From an uncultured Variovorax sp. (lineage in GTDB: Bacteria; Pseudomonadota; Gammaproteobacteria; Burkholderiales; Burkholderiaceae), in contig CAMLCW010000210.1 of the NCBI GenBank assembly GCA_946478645.1, positions 1-8,887 on the forward strand: a stretch of 8,887 bases of DNA. Direction: 5' to 3'. A program made the position numbers and the translations under genes. The notes beneath the pieces were generated by a model, which did not search any database, was not told where the DNA came from, and saw only the letters and a program-made list of their open reading frames with translations. This document shows positions 1-6,246 of this stretch, piece by piece. How positions within the stretch are numbered: the first letter of the stretch is position 1; each line of letters starts with the position of its first letter.

Positions 1-356
1 TGCCGGCTCGCAAACTCCACCAGCAGACGCGGAAAGAAGTAGTCGCCCGCGCTGATGACGCCCACGTTGAGCTTGCCGCCCGAAACGCCGTTGAACTGCA
101 GCATCGCGTTCTCGGCCGCTTCGAACTGCTGGATGATCGTGCGGCTGATCTGCAGCAGCTCGGTGCCCGCGGGCGTGAGGTAGATCTTCTTGCCGAACTG
201 CTCGAACAGCGCATTGCCCGCATGCTCCTCGAGCTTGCGCACCTGGGTGGAGACGGCCGGCTGCGTGAGGTGCAGTTCCTCGGCCGCGCGCGAGAAGCTC
301 AGGAGCCGCGCCACCGCCTCGAAGACCTTCAACTGGCGCAGGGTGGCGTGCTTCAT
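1..356 (-). CDS. LysR-family transcriptional regulator, CbbR-like (3' end outside window)
   Basis: The first 118 residues of a LysR-type transcriptional regulator are present; the C-terminal effector-binding part lies beyond the left edge. It begins MKHATLRQLKVFEAVAR and has a winged helix-turn-helix at about residues 19-38 (FSRAAEELHLTQPAVSTQV), followed by the wing and linker helix (LFEQFGKKIYLTPAG at about 50-64). The start of the periplasmic-binding-protein-like domain follows (KLNVGVISAGDYFFPRLL). The wording closely resembles CbbR, the regulator of Calvin-cycle genes, although no cbb gene is visible. The ATG at 356 is the only start that yields the family N-terminus, and no strong ribosome site is seen. 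It begins 30 bp after the pyruvate kinase stop on the same strand with no terminator between, so it may be read as the last gene of the operon. A role in controlling this locus is inference; some CbbR proteins respond to phosphoenolpyruvate, which pyruvate kinase consumes. Confidence 0.93.
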   Translation of the reverse strand, partial: MKHATLRQLKVFEAVARLLSFSRAAEELHLTQPAVSTQVRKLEEHAGNALFEQFGKKIYLTPAGTELLQISRTIIQQFEAAENAMLQFNGVSGGKLNVGVISAGDYFFPRLLVEFASR

Positions 357-386
357 GCGGCGTGATGGGGGTGGCTGCGGAGCCGC

Positions 387-1805
387 CTATGGTATTCGGG
401 CGACGTGCAGCAGGTTGGTCGTGCCCGAGAGCCCGAAAGGCAGGCCCGCGACCACCACCACGTCGTCGCCGCGCGCCGCGAAGCCCTCGGCGCAGGCGGT
501 GCGGCAGGCGCATTCGATCATCTCGGCCACGTCGTGCACGTCGTCCACCGGCACCGCATGCACGCCCCACACCATCGCCATGCGGCGCGCGGTGGCGATG
601 TCGGGCGTGAGGCTCAAAATCGGCACCGCGGGCCGCTCGCGCGCCGCGCGCAGGCTCGTGAAGCCCGAGGAGGTGTAGGTCACGGTGGCGGCGGGCGCAA
701 GCAGCGCGGCCACCTGCCGCATCGAGGCGCAGACCGCGTCGGCGGTGGTCGACAGCGCCGCATCGTGCGTGGCGTCGATGCCCGCGCGGTAGGTGGCATC
801 GGCCTCCACGCGCGAGATGATGCGCTCCATCATCGCGACCGCCTCGAACGGGTACTTGCCCGAGGCCGACTCGGCCGAGAGCATCACCGCATCGACGCCG
901 TCGTACACCGCGGTGGCCACGTCGGACACCTCGGCGCGCGTGGGCACCGGCGCGGCGATCATCGATTCGAGCATCTGCGTGGCGACCACCACCGGCTTGC
1001 CGCCCTTGCGGCAGGCCCGCACGATGAGCCGCTGCAGCTCGGGCACGCGCTCGGGCGGCAGCTCGACGCCGAGGTCGCCGCGCGCCACCATGACACCGTC
1101 GCACAGCGCGACGATGGCGTCGAGGTGCTCGATGGCGGCGGGTTTCTCGAGCTTGGCCATGATCCAGGCGCGCGTGCCGATCAGCGCGCGCGCCTCTTCG
1201 ATGTCCTCGGGGCGCTGCACGAACGACAGCGCCACCCAGTCCACACCCATCGCCAGGCCGCAGGCGAGGTCGTCGCGGTCCTTCGGCGTGAGCGGCGAGA
1301 TCGGCAGCACCACGCTCGGCACGTTGACGCCCTTGCGGTCCGAGATCGGTCCACCGACCAGCACCGTGGTCTCGGCGAAGTCGGCGCCGTGGCTGTCGAC
1401 GCGCAGCCTGAGCTTGCCGTCGTCGAGCAGCAGCTCGGTGCCCACCTGCAGCGCCGCGAAGATCTCGGGATGCAGCAGCGGCGCGCGCCGCGCATCGCCG
1501 CTCGCGCCGTTCATGTCGAGGCGGAAGCGGGCGCCGGCATCGAGCTGCGCGCGCCCGCCCTCGAAGGTGCCGAGACGCAGCTTCGGGCCCTGCAGGTCGA
1601 GCAGCACGCCGATCGGCCGGCCGAACTCCTTCTCGAGCCGGCGGATGGTCTCGAGCCGGCGCGCATGGTCGTGCTGCGTGCCGTGGCTGAAGTTGAGCCG
1701 GAACACGTCGACGCCGCGCTCGAACAGCGCCCGGATCGCAGGCTCGTCGGTGGTGGAGGGGCCCAGCGTGGCCACGATCTTCGCGCTGCGTGTGCGTCGC
1801 ATCAT
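387..1805 (-). CDS. pyk: Pyruvate kinase, potassium-independent type signature
   Basis: This is a 472-residue pyruvate kinase, which converts phosphoenolpyruvate and ADP to pyruvate and ATP in the cytoplasm. Family motifs occur in order: RLNFSHG at about 36-42, LDLQGPKLR at 69-77, SFVQR, the active-site lysine in MAKLEK, VARGDLGVE, ATQMLESM, then PTRAEVSDVATAVYDG and MLSAESASGKYP. The residues Leu, Gln, Lys and Leu in DLQGPKLRL match the set described for potassium-independent pyruvate kinases (Lys in place of Glu117 of the muscle enzyme). Two adjacent ATGs occur at 1805 and 1802; the reading frame is open upstream to 2042, but that extension is the out-of-frame shadow of the reductase gene. 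The gene starts 19 bp after the reductase stop and is followed 30 bp later by lysR. In an oxalate/glyoxylate locus it fits as the last step of the glycerate route, as for TtuE-type pyruvate kinases; that role is inferred. Confidence 0.95.
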   Translation of the reverse strand: MMRRTRSAKIVATLGPSTTDEPAIRALFERGVDVFRLNFSHGTQHDHARRLETIRRLEKEFGRPIGVLLDLQGPKLRLGTFEGGRAQLDAGARFRLDMNGASGDARRAPLLHPEIFAALQVGTELLLDDGKLRLRVDSHGADFAETTVLVGGPISDRKGVNVPSVVLPISPLTPKDRDDLACGLAMGVDWVALSFVQRPEDIEEARALIGTRAWIMAKLEKPAAIEHLDAIVALCDGVMVARGDLGVELPPERVPELQRLIVRACRKGGKPVVVATQMLESMIAAPVPTRAEVSDVATAVYDGVDAVMLSAESASGKYPFEAVAMMERIISRVEADATYRAGIDATHDAALSTTADAVCASMRQVAALLAPAATVTYTSSGFTSLRAARERPAVPILSLTPDIATARRMAMVWGVHAVPVDDVHDVAEMIECACRTACAEGFAARGDDVVVVAGLPFGLSGTTNLLHVARIP

Positions 1806-1824
1806 TCGGTTCCGGTTCGGGCTT

Positions 1825-2829
1825 TCAGGCGGCCAGGCAGACGCGGCCCTGCTCCGCTTCCATCGTGCGCGCGAGCAGCTTGACCAGCGCGTACACGGTG
1901 TCGATGTGCGGCGTGGGCGTGTCGGTGAGCCGCGCCAGCTCGACCACCGCGCCGACCAGCGCGTCGATCTCGGGCGCGCGGCCCGCCTCCACGTCCTGCA
2001 GCATCGAGGTCTTGTGCTTGCCGACCTTTTCGGCGCCGGCAATGCGCTTGTCGAGCGTCACGCGGAACTCGATGCCGAGCTTGTGCGCCACCGCCTGCGC
2101 CTCGCGCATCATCGCGGCCGCGAGCTCGCGCGACAGCGGGTACTGGCAGATGTCGACCAGCGTCGAGTGCGCGAGGCTGCTGATCGGGTTGAAGGTGAGA
2201 TTGCCCCAGAGCTTGAGCCAGATCTCGGCGCGGATGTTGTCGAGCACCGGCGCCTTGAAGCCTGCCGCGCTCAAGGCGGCCGAGACGCGGTTCACGCGCT
2301 CGCTCGAAGAACCGTCGAGCTCGCCGACCGGGAAGCGGTCGCCCTCGATGTGCTTCACCACGCCCGGCGCGATGAGCTCCGACGCGGGATACACCACGCA
2401 GCCGATCACGCGTTCGGCCGGGATCTTTGCGGCGACCCGCCCGCTCGGGTCGACGCTGCGCACCGGCGTGCCCGCGAGCGCGCCGCCATGGTCGTGGAAG
2501 TACCAGAACGGAATGCCGTTCTGCATCGTCACCACCACCGTCTCGGGGCCGAAGAGCTTCGGCACCTCATCGGCCACGGCCTCGACCTGGTGCGCCTTCA
2601 TCGCGAGGATCACGACGTCCTGCGGCCCCGCCTGGTCGTAGCGGTCGGTGGCCTTCGCGTTGAGCGCGATCTGCTCGTGCCCGTCGGCGCCGATGAGCTT
2701 GAAACCGTTGGTCGCGATGGCGTCGAGGTTCTTGCCTCGCACGATGAACGTGACGTCCTCGCCGGCCAGCGCGAGCTTTGCGCCCACGAGCCCGCCGATG
2801 GCGCCCGCGCCGATGACTGCAATCTTCAT
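1825..2829 (-). CDS. Ketopantoate reductase (ApbA/PanE) family 2-oxo acid reductase
   Basis: This 334-residue protein of the 2-dehydropantoate 2-reductase family would reduce a 2-oxo acid with NADPH. The N-terminus is a Rossmann fold with GAGAIGG at residues 7-13 and the family QNG at 103-105. The C-terminal domain has the expected catalytic lysine and asparagines in WLKLWGNLTFNP (Lys206, Asn210, Asn214) and the conserved glutamate in PEID (Glu287). Length is slightly above the roughly 300 residues of E. coli PanE. The ATG at 2829 is preferred because GGGGA lies 5 nt upstream; a TTG at 2841 in the same frame lacks such a site. It lies between the FAH-family gene (47-49 bp upstream) and pyk (19 bp downstream). 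Catabolic operons often carry PanE homologues unrelated to pantothenate synthesis, so the substrate here could be a short 2-oxo acid of oxalate or glyoxylate metabolism; this is inference. Confidence 0.9.
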   Translation of the reverse strand: MKIAVIGAGAIGGLVGAKLALAGEDVTFIVRGKNLDAIATNGFKLIGADGHEQIALNAKATDRYDQAGPQDVVILAMKAHQVEAVADEVPKLFGPETVVVTMQNGIPFWYFHDHGGALAGTPVRSVDPSGRVAAKIPAERVIGCVVYPASELIAPGVVKHIEGDRFPVGELDGSSSERVNRVSAALSAAGFKAPVLDNIRAEIWLKLWGNLTFNPISSLAHSTLVDICQYPLSRELAAAMMREAQAVAHKLGIEFRVTLDKRIAGAEKVGKHKTSMLQDVEAGRAPEIDALVGAVVELARLTDTPTPHIDTVYALVKLLARTMEAEQGRVCLAA

Positions 2830-2878
2830 GTCGATCCCCAAGTTGTTGATTCTTTGTGGCGCGCCGCGCGCGGCGCCG

Positions 2879-3652
2879 CTAGCCGTAGCGGTTGCCGAGC
2901 GTGCCGATGCCGCAGATCTCGACTTCGACCTCGCTGCCGGGCTTCATGGAGCCCACGCCGATGGAGGTGCCGCAGAGGATCACGTCACCGGGGTACAGCG
3001 TCATGTCGAAGGAGATCAGGCTCACGAGTTGCTGCACCGAGAAACGCATGTCGCTGATCGGATAGTTCTGCCGCACCTCGCCATTGAGCCGCGTGGTCAC
3101 GGTGAGCGTCGCGGGGTCGAGCCCGGTGGCCACGGCAGGGCCCATCGGACAGAAGGTGTCGAAGCCCTTGGCGCGCACCCACTGGGCGAACGAGGCGTCG
3201 CGGTTCAGGATGTCGGCCACCGTCACGTCGTTGGCGCAGGTGTAGCCGAACACATGGCCGAGCGCCTCGGCCTCGGGCACGGCGGTGGCCGTCCTGCCGA
3301 TGACGATGCCGAGCTCGCCCTCGAACACCACCTTGCCGTCGCACAGGGGCTGCTTGATCGGTGCGCCGGGTGCAAGGTAGCTGTTGGGCGCCTTCAGCAG
3401 GTAGAGCGGCTCGGCGGGCACCGGCAGGTTCAGCTTCGCGCCGAGCGCATGGAAGTTGTTCCATAGCGCGATCACCTTGGTCGGCTCGGTCGGCGTGAGC
3501 AGCCGCACGCCCGAGCGCACGAACACGCGGCCCGTTGGCACGGGGCGGTCGAACATGTTGCCGCTGTGCTCGCGCACCGTGTCGTCGGCCTCGAGCGTGC
3601 CGAAGCCGGTCTCGCCGCCGTGTTCGAAACGGACCCATTGCTGTTGTTGCAT
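2879..3652 (-). CDS. Fumarylacetoacetate hydrolase (FAH) family protein
   Basis: This 257-residue cytoplasmic enzyme belongs to the FAH superfamily, whose members are Mg-dependent acylpyruvate hydrolases, oxaloacetate decarboxylases/tautomerases or HpcE-type isomerases. The sequence shows the family metal triad: Glu111 and Glu113 in VFEGELGIVIG and Asp142 in CANDVTVADIL. It also shows a catalytic-type histidine after the N-terminal domain (NNFHALGAKLN, His68), a lysine in AKGFDTFCPMGPAV (Lys163), and the C-terminal run YPGDVILCGTSIGVG. The reading frame is open far upstream, but that part is a shadow of the SucD-like gene. The ATG at 3652 has AAGGAG 6 nt upstream and starts at the family N-terminus. 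It follows the SucD-like gene by 53 bp in the same operon. The substrate is not readable from sequence; a 2-oxo dicarboxylate such as oxaloacetate is a reasonable guess given the neighbours. Confidence 0.92.
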   Translation of the reverse strand: MQQQQWVRFEHGGETGFGTLEADDTVREHSGNMFDRPVPTGRVFVRSGVRLLTPTEPTKVIALWNNFHALGAKLNLPVPAEPLYLLKAPNSYLAPGAPIKQPLCDGKVVFEGELGIVIGRTATAVPEAEALGHVFGYTCANDVTVADILNRDASFAQWVRAKGFDTFCPMGPAVATGLDPATLTVTTRLNGEVRQNYPISDMRFSVQQLVSLISFDMTLYPGDVILCGTSIGVGSMKPGSEVEVEICGIGTLGNRYG

Positions 3653-3658
3653 GCCGTG

Positions 3659-3664
3659 CTCCTT
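3659..3664 (-). promoter_or_regulatory. Ribosome binding site fixing the FAH-family start
   Basis: AAGGAG on the minus strand lies 6 nt upstream of the ATG at 3652. It decides the start, because the same frame is open for several hundred bases further upstream inside the SucD-like gene. Confidence 0.85.
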
Positions 3665-3705
3665 GGCGCGTCGTTCTGTTGGAATGGTTCTTCCGAGCCC
3701 GGTGC

Positions 3706-4560
3706 TCAGTCGAAAGGCAGGTAGTCGGGCACGACCAGCGAGGCGAGCAGCTTTCCGATCTCGGCCGGGTTGTCCGTCACGTGGATGCCGCAGGCCTTCA
3801 TGACCGCGAGCTTGCGCCGCGCGTCGCCGGGCTCGCTCGCGCCCGCGATGAAGCCGACCACCGGCTTCTGCATGTGCGCGGCGATCCACTCGGCGCAGCT
3901 TTCCTCGTCGCCGCCCTCGGTGGCATCGCCGACCATGATCACGGCGTCGGTGCGCGGATCGTCGTTGAACAGCTTCATCACATCGATGAAGCGCAGGCCG
4001 CCGACCGCGTCCCTGCCGAGGCCGATCGTGGTCGACTGCCCGATGCCGAAGCGCCCGAGCTGGCTCGCGGCCTCGTAGCCGAGCGTGCCCGAGCGCGACA
4101 CCACGCCGATGCGGCCCTTCTGGTGGATGTGCCCGGGCATGATGCCGATCTTGATTTCCTCGGGCGTGATCAGGCCCGGGCAGTTGGGGCCGAGCAGCAG
4201 CGTGGGGCTGCCTTCCATGCGGTGGCGCGTGCGGACCATGTCGCGCACGGGGATGCCTTCGGTGACGCACACCACCAGTTCCATCCCCGCATCCACGGCC
4301 TCGTCGATGGCCGCGGCCGCGAACGGCGGCGGCACGTAGATCACCGACACGGTGGCGCCGGTCTCGGCCTTGGCTTCGGCCACGGTGCCGAACACCGGGA
4401 TGCCGTCGAAGGACTTGCCGGCCTTGTGCGGGTTGACACCCGCGACGAAGCTCTTGCGCCCGTCGGCGTAATCGCGGCACATCGCGGTGTGGAACTGCCC
4501 GGCCTTGCCGGTGATGCCCTGGGTGATGACGCGCGTGTGCTTGTTGACGAGGATCGACAT
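3706..4560 (-). CDS. SucD/MtkB-like CoA-ligase alpha subunit lacking the phosphohistidine loop
   Basis: This 284-residue protein is homologous to the alpha subunit of succinyl-CoA synthetase (SucD) and malate-CoA ligase (MtkB). The CoA-binding Rossmann domain is well kept: [11 protein letters not shown] at 14-24, SVIYVPPPF at 72-80, TEGIP at 100-104, GPNCPG at 124-129, GHIHQKG at 143-149 and SRSGTL at 155-160. In canonical enzymes the C-terminal domain carries GKRMGHAGAII, whose histidine (His246 in E. coli) is phosphorylated during catalysis. Here IAGASEPG (238-245) runs straight into [14 protein letters not shown], about 16 residues shorter, with no histidine between. The glutamate-containing GEIGG is replaced by [10 protein letters not shown] (211-220). 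The DNA around 3811-3843 shows an in-frame change with no frameshift sign. The start at 4560 has GGAG 7 nt upstream. Probable partner: the SucC-like gene upstream. Classical ADP/ATP-coupled ligase activity by the usual mechanism is not expected; the actual reaction is unknown. Confidence 0.93.
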   Translation of the reverse strand: MSILVNKHTRVITQGITGKAGQFHTAMCRDYADGRKSFVAGVNPHKAGKSFDGIPVFGTVAEAKAETGATVSVIYVPPPFAAAAIDEAVDAGMELVVCVTEGIPVRDMVRTRHRMEGSPTLLLGPNCPGLITPEEIKIGIMPGHIHQKGRIGVVSRSGTLGYEAASQLGRFGIGQSTTIGLGRDAVGGLRFIDVMKLFNDDPRTDAVIMVGDATEGGDEESCAEWIAAHMQKPVVGFIAGASEPGDARRKLAVMKACGIHVTDNPAEIGKLLASLVVPDYLPFD

Positions 4561-4561
4561 G

Positions 4562-4753
4562 TCAGTTCTCCATGGCGCTGCGCGCCATCAGCAGCCGATG
4601 AACCGGGAGCCGGAGTTGCTCCCTCCCCCGCTGGGGGAGGGTTGGGGTGGGGGCCAGCGGCGCCAGGTCTGCGAGCGCCGTGGCTGCCCCCATCCCAGCC
4701 TTCCCCCAGAGGGGGAAGGAGCCTGGCGCGCTGAACTTGGTGCCCAGTTTCAT
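4562..4753 (-). other. Repeat-borne bridging reading frame between the SucC-like and SucD-like genes
   Basis: A 63-codon frame fills the gap between the two CoA-ligase-like genes. Its ATG (4753) comes one base after the TGA of the SucC-like gene, and its own TGA (4562-4564) ends one base before the ATG of the SucD-like gene. The peptide contains FPLWGKAGMGA and PTPTLPQRGRE, which are the usual conceptual translations of a widespread GC-rich palindromic repeat, so a functional protein is unlikely. Its translation could nonetheless carry ribosomes across the repeat and keep the two subunits translationally coupled. That is inference from the stop/start spacing. Confidence 0.45.
4618..4722. repeat. 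Large imperfect inverted repeat (palindromic intergenic element)
   Basis: Two 41-bp arms, 4618-4658 and 4682-4722, are near-perfect reverse complements with a 23-bp spacer. Each arm also contains its own smaller palindrome of the form TCCCCC-N2-GGGGGA (left) or TTCCCCC-AGA-GGGGGAA (right). The motif resembles short dispersed repeats common between genes in Burkholderiales and related bacteria. In the transcript it would form a strong hairpin inside the operon, which could change the relative expression of the two subunits or protect mRNA ends. No direct target-site duplication was recognised. Confidence 0.85.
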
Positions 4754-4754
4754 T

Positions 4755-5888
4755 TCAGTTCGCCCTGCGCGGCGTGGACAGTGCGGCGGCCACCGCGAAA
4801 CCGGCGGCTTCGTCGATGTCGTCCGCGTGAATGACCGGAAAGCCCGACTGCGCGAGCAGGGTCCGGCCCAGCGTTTCGTTGGTGCCCTTCAGGCGCACCA
4901 CCAGCGGCACCGCGAGCTCGGCCTCGCGCAGCGCCGCAACCAGCCCGCGCGCAACCACGTCGCACTTCATGAGGCCGCCGAAGACATTGACCAGCACGGC
5001 CCGCAGCCGCGGATTGCGCAGCGTCAGCCGCAGGGCCTCGGCCACCTTCCCGACGCTGGCGCCGCCGCCCACGTCGAGCATGTCGGCCGGCGCACCGCCA
5101 TGCAGGCGGATCGCGTCCATCGTCGCCATCGCCAGGCCCGCGCCGTTCACGAGGCCGCCGATGTCGCCGCCGTGCGCGCCGGCCTGCACCGGGTCTTCCT
5201 CGTCGCGGTCGCGCATCGCGGCGATGGCCGGCTGACGATAGAGCGCACGCGGATCGAAGGCGAAGCGCGCGCCGAGCGCCATCACGCGGCCGTCGCGTGT
5301 GAGCACCAGCGGATCGATCTCGGCCAGCGACGCATCGCAGGCGTCGAAGGCCTGGTAGAGGTTCTGCACCAGCGTGCGCACCTGCGGCAGCAGCTTGCCG
5401 GTCACTCCGATGTCGCGCGCCAGGCCGTCGGCCTCGGGCGTCCGCACGCCGGCGGCGGGATCGATCAGCAACCGGTGGACCTTGTGCGGCGCGGCTGCCG
5501 CGCTGCCCTCGCCCGCGGTCAGCGCCACGCGGCGCGCATCGCGGTCGAGCGCCAGGCCGAGATGGAAAGTCTGCGTGACCTCCACGCTCTCCTCGACCAG
5601 CAGCCGGCGCACGATGCGGCCTTCAGAACCGGCGCGGGGCGCCTCGACCACCGAGCCCAGCAGGCCGGCCGCATGGCGCCGCACCTCGTCGGCCGACCAC
5701 GCGCGCCGCGCGCCCAGGCCGTGGCCGCGCGCGCCGCCATGCACCTGCGGCTTGACCAGCCAGGCCCTGCCGCCGACCCGCGCCGCGGCATCGACCGCCT
5801 CGTCGGCCGAAAAGCACGCATGGCCACGCGGCACGGGCACGCCGTATTGGCGCAATACGTCCTTGCCCTGGTATTCGTGGATATCCAT
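4755..5888 (-). CDS. SucC/MtkA-like CoA-ligase beta subunit with altered ATP-grasp site
   Basis: This 377-residue protein is homologous to the beta subunit of succinyl-CoA synthetase and malate-CoA ligase (E. coli SucC has 388). It begins MDIHEYQGKDVLRQYGVPVP, as the family does. The CoA-ligase domain is intact, with VNGAGLAMATMD at 247-258, LDVGGGAS at 271-278 and NVFGGLMKCD at 301-310. The ATP-grasp domain keeps Lys46 and Glu99 but departs at several places. RGK becomes RGH (54-56); the E. coli Glu107 position is Thr; the GGVEIEKVA-type segment is shortened to GEGSAAAAPH; and the Mg ligands Asn199 and Asp213 of E. coli align with Asp192 and Gly206 (IDPLV and ALGARFAFD). Nucleotide-driven thioester formation is therefore doubtful. 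The start at 5888 has AGAGG 7 nt upstream, 16 bp after the small upstream gene. The partner is the SucD-like gene downstream. The substrate is unknown. Residue comparisons rely on remembered reference sequences. Confidence 0.93.
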   Translation of the reverse strand: MDIHEYQGKDVLRQYGVPVPRGHACFSADEAVDAAARVGGRAWLVKPQVHGGARGHGLGARRAWSADEVRRHAAGLLGSVVEAPRAGSEGRIVRRLLVEESVEVTQTFHLGLALDRDARRVALTAGEGSAAAAPHKVHRLLIDPAAGVRTPEADGLARDIGVTGKLLPQVRTLVQNLYQAFDACDASLAEIDPLVLTRDGRVMALGARFAFDPRALYRQPAIAAMRDRDEEDPVQAGAHGGDIGGLVNGAGLAMATMDAIRLHGGAPADMLDVGGGASVGKVAEALRLTLRNPRLRAVLVNVFGGLMKCDVVARGLVAALREAELAVPLVVRLKGTNETLGRTLLAQSGFPVIHADDIDEAAGFAVAAALSTPRRAN

Positions 5889-5904
5889 GGTCGAGCCTCT
5901 TTTT

Positions 5905-6234
5905 TCAGGCGCCGAGCTCGGCCCCGCGGCTTTCGGCCCAATTGAAATAGCGGCCGCGGATGGCGCCGACTTCCAATTCGCGCTTCTGATGCTCGTCCTT
6001 CTTCTGCTCGATCACTTCGGCCAGAAATTTGGCGTCGTAGGCGCGCAGGAGATGCGGCTGGTGCGTATTCAGGTAATGGCAGATACGCTCGATGCCGCCC
6101 TGCGCCTGGCGCAGGAGCTGGCAGTAGATTTCGCGGTCCCAATGCCAGCGGAATCCGAGTTCGTAGAACGCTGCGTTATAGGCATTGCGTTCCGTTTCGC
6201 TGTTCCAGTACTGTTGAGGCAAATTGTCGATCAT
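5905..6234 (-). CDS. Unrecognised 109-residue protein, first gene of the CoA-ligase-like operon
   Basis: I do not recognise this family. The protein begins MIDNLPQQYWNSETERNAYN and is soluble-looking, with no signal peptide or membrane segment. It is rich in aromatic residues (about 14 percent Trp, Tyr and Phe), clustered in AAFYELGFRWHWDREIYC (21-38) and GRYFNWAE (94-101). There are two cysteines (38, 52) and several histidines, including ICHYLNTHQPH at 51-61. A charged, probably helical stretch (FLAEVIEQKKDEHQKRELEVG, shown here only as residues 70-90) precedes the C-terminus. The ATG at 6234 has AGGAG 7 nt upstream; ATGs further upstream lack one. Its base composition looks lower in GC than its neighbours. 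It stops 16 bp before the SucC-like start, so it is very probably co-translated with that pair and could be an accessory subunit or ligand-binding partner; this is inference. Confidence 0.8.
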   Translation of the reverse strand: MIDNLPQQYWNSETERNAYNAAFYELGFRWHWDREIYCQLLRQAQGGIERICHYLNTHQPHLLRAYDAKFLAEVIEQKKDEHQKRELEVGAIRGRYFNWAESRGAELGA

Positions 6235-6241
6235 CGAATTG

Positions 6242-6246
6242 CTCCT
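6242..6246 (-). promoter_or_regulatory. Ribosome binding site fixing the start of the 109-aa protein
   Basis: AGGAG on the minus strand lies 7 nt upstream of the ATG at 6234. It favours that start over two ATG codons about 60 bp upstream in the same frame. Confidence 0.8.

Noticed and set aside
1806..2042. Upstream in-frame extension of the pyruvate kinase frame
   Set aside because: It overlaps the reductase gene out of frame, and the family N-terminus (RRTRSAKIVATLGP) begins at 1805/1802.
2846..2880. GC-rich self-complementary stretch after the FAH-family stop as a terminator
   Set aside because: It can fold (GGCGCC...GGCGCC) but has no T-tract, and the next gene follows within about 50 bp, so an operon terminator is not supported.
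405..3057. Very long plus-strand open frames (405-1883 and 793-3057)
   Set aside because: They lie antisense to pyruvate kinase and the reductase, encode Arg/His/Ala/Ser-rich nonsense with no motif, and are the usual shadows of GC-rich coding DNA.
3653..4480. Upstream in-frame extension of the FAH-family frame suggesting a 533-aa fusion
   Set aside because: The extra sequence is an out-of-frame reading of the SucD-like gene, low in complexity, and AAGGAG marks the start at 3652.
4562..4753. The 63-aa frame as a real small protein
   Set aside because: Its peptide is the typical translation of the palindromic repeat; kept only as a possible coupling frame.
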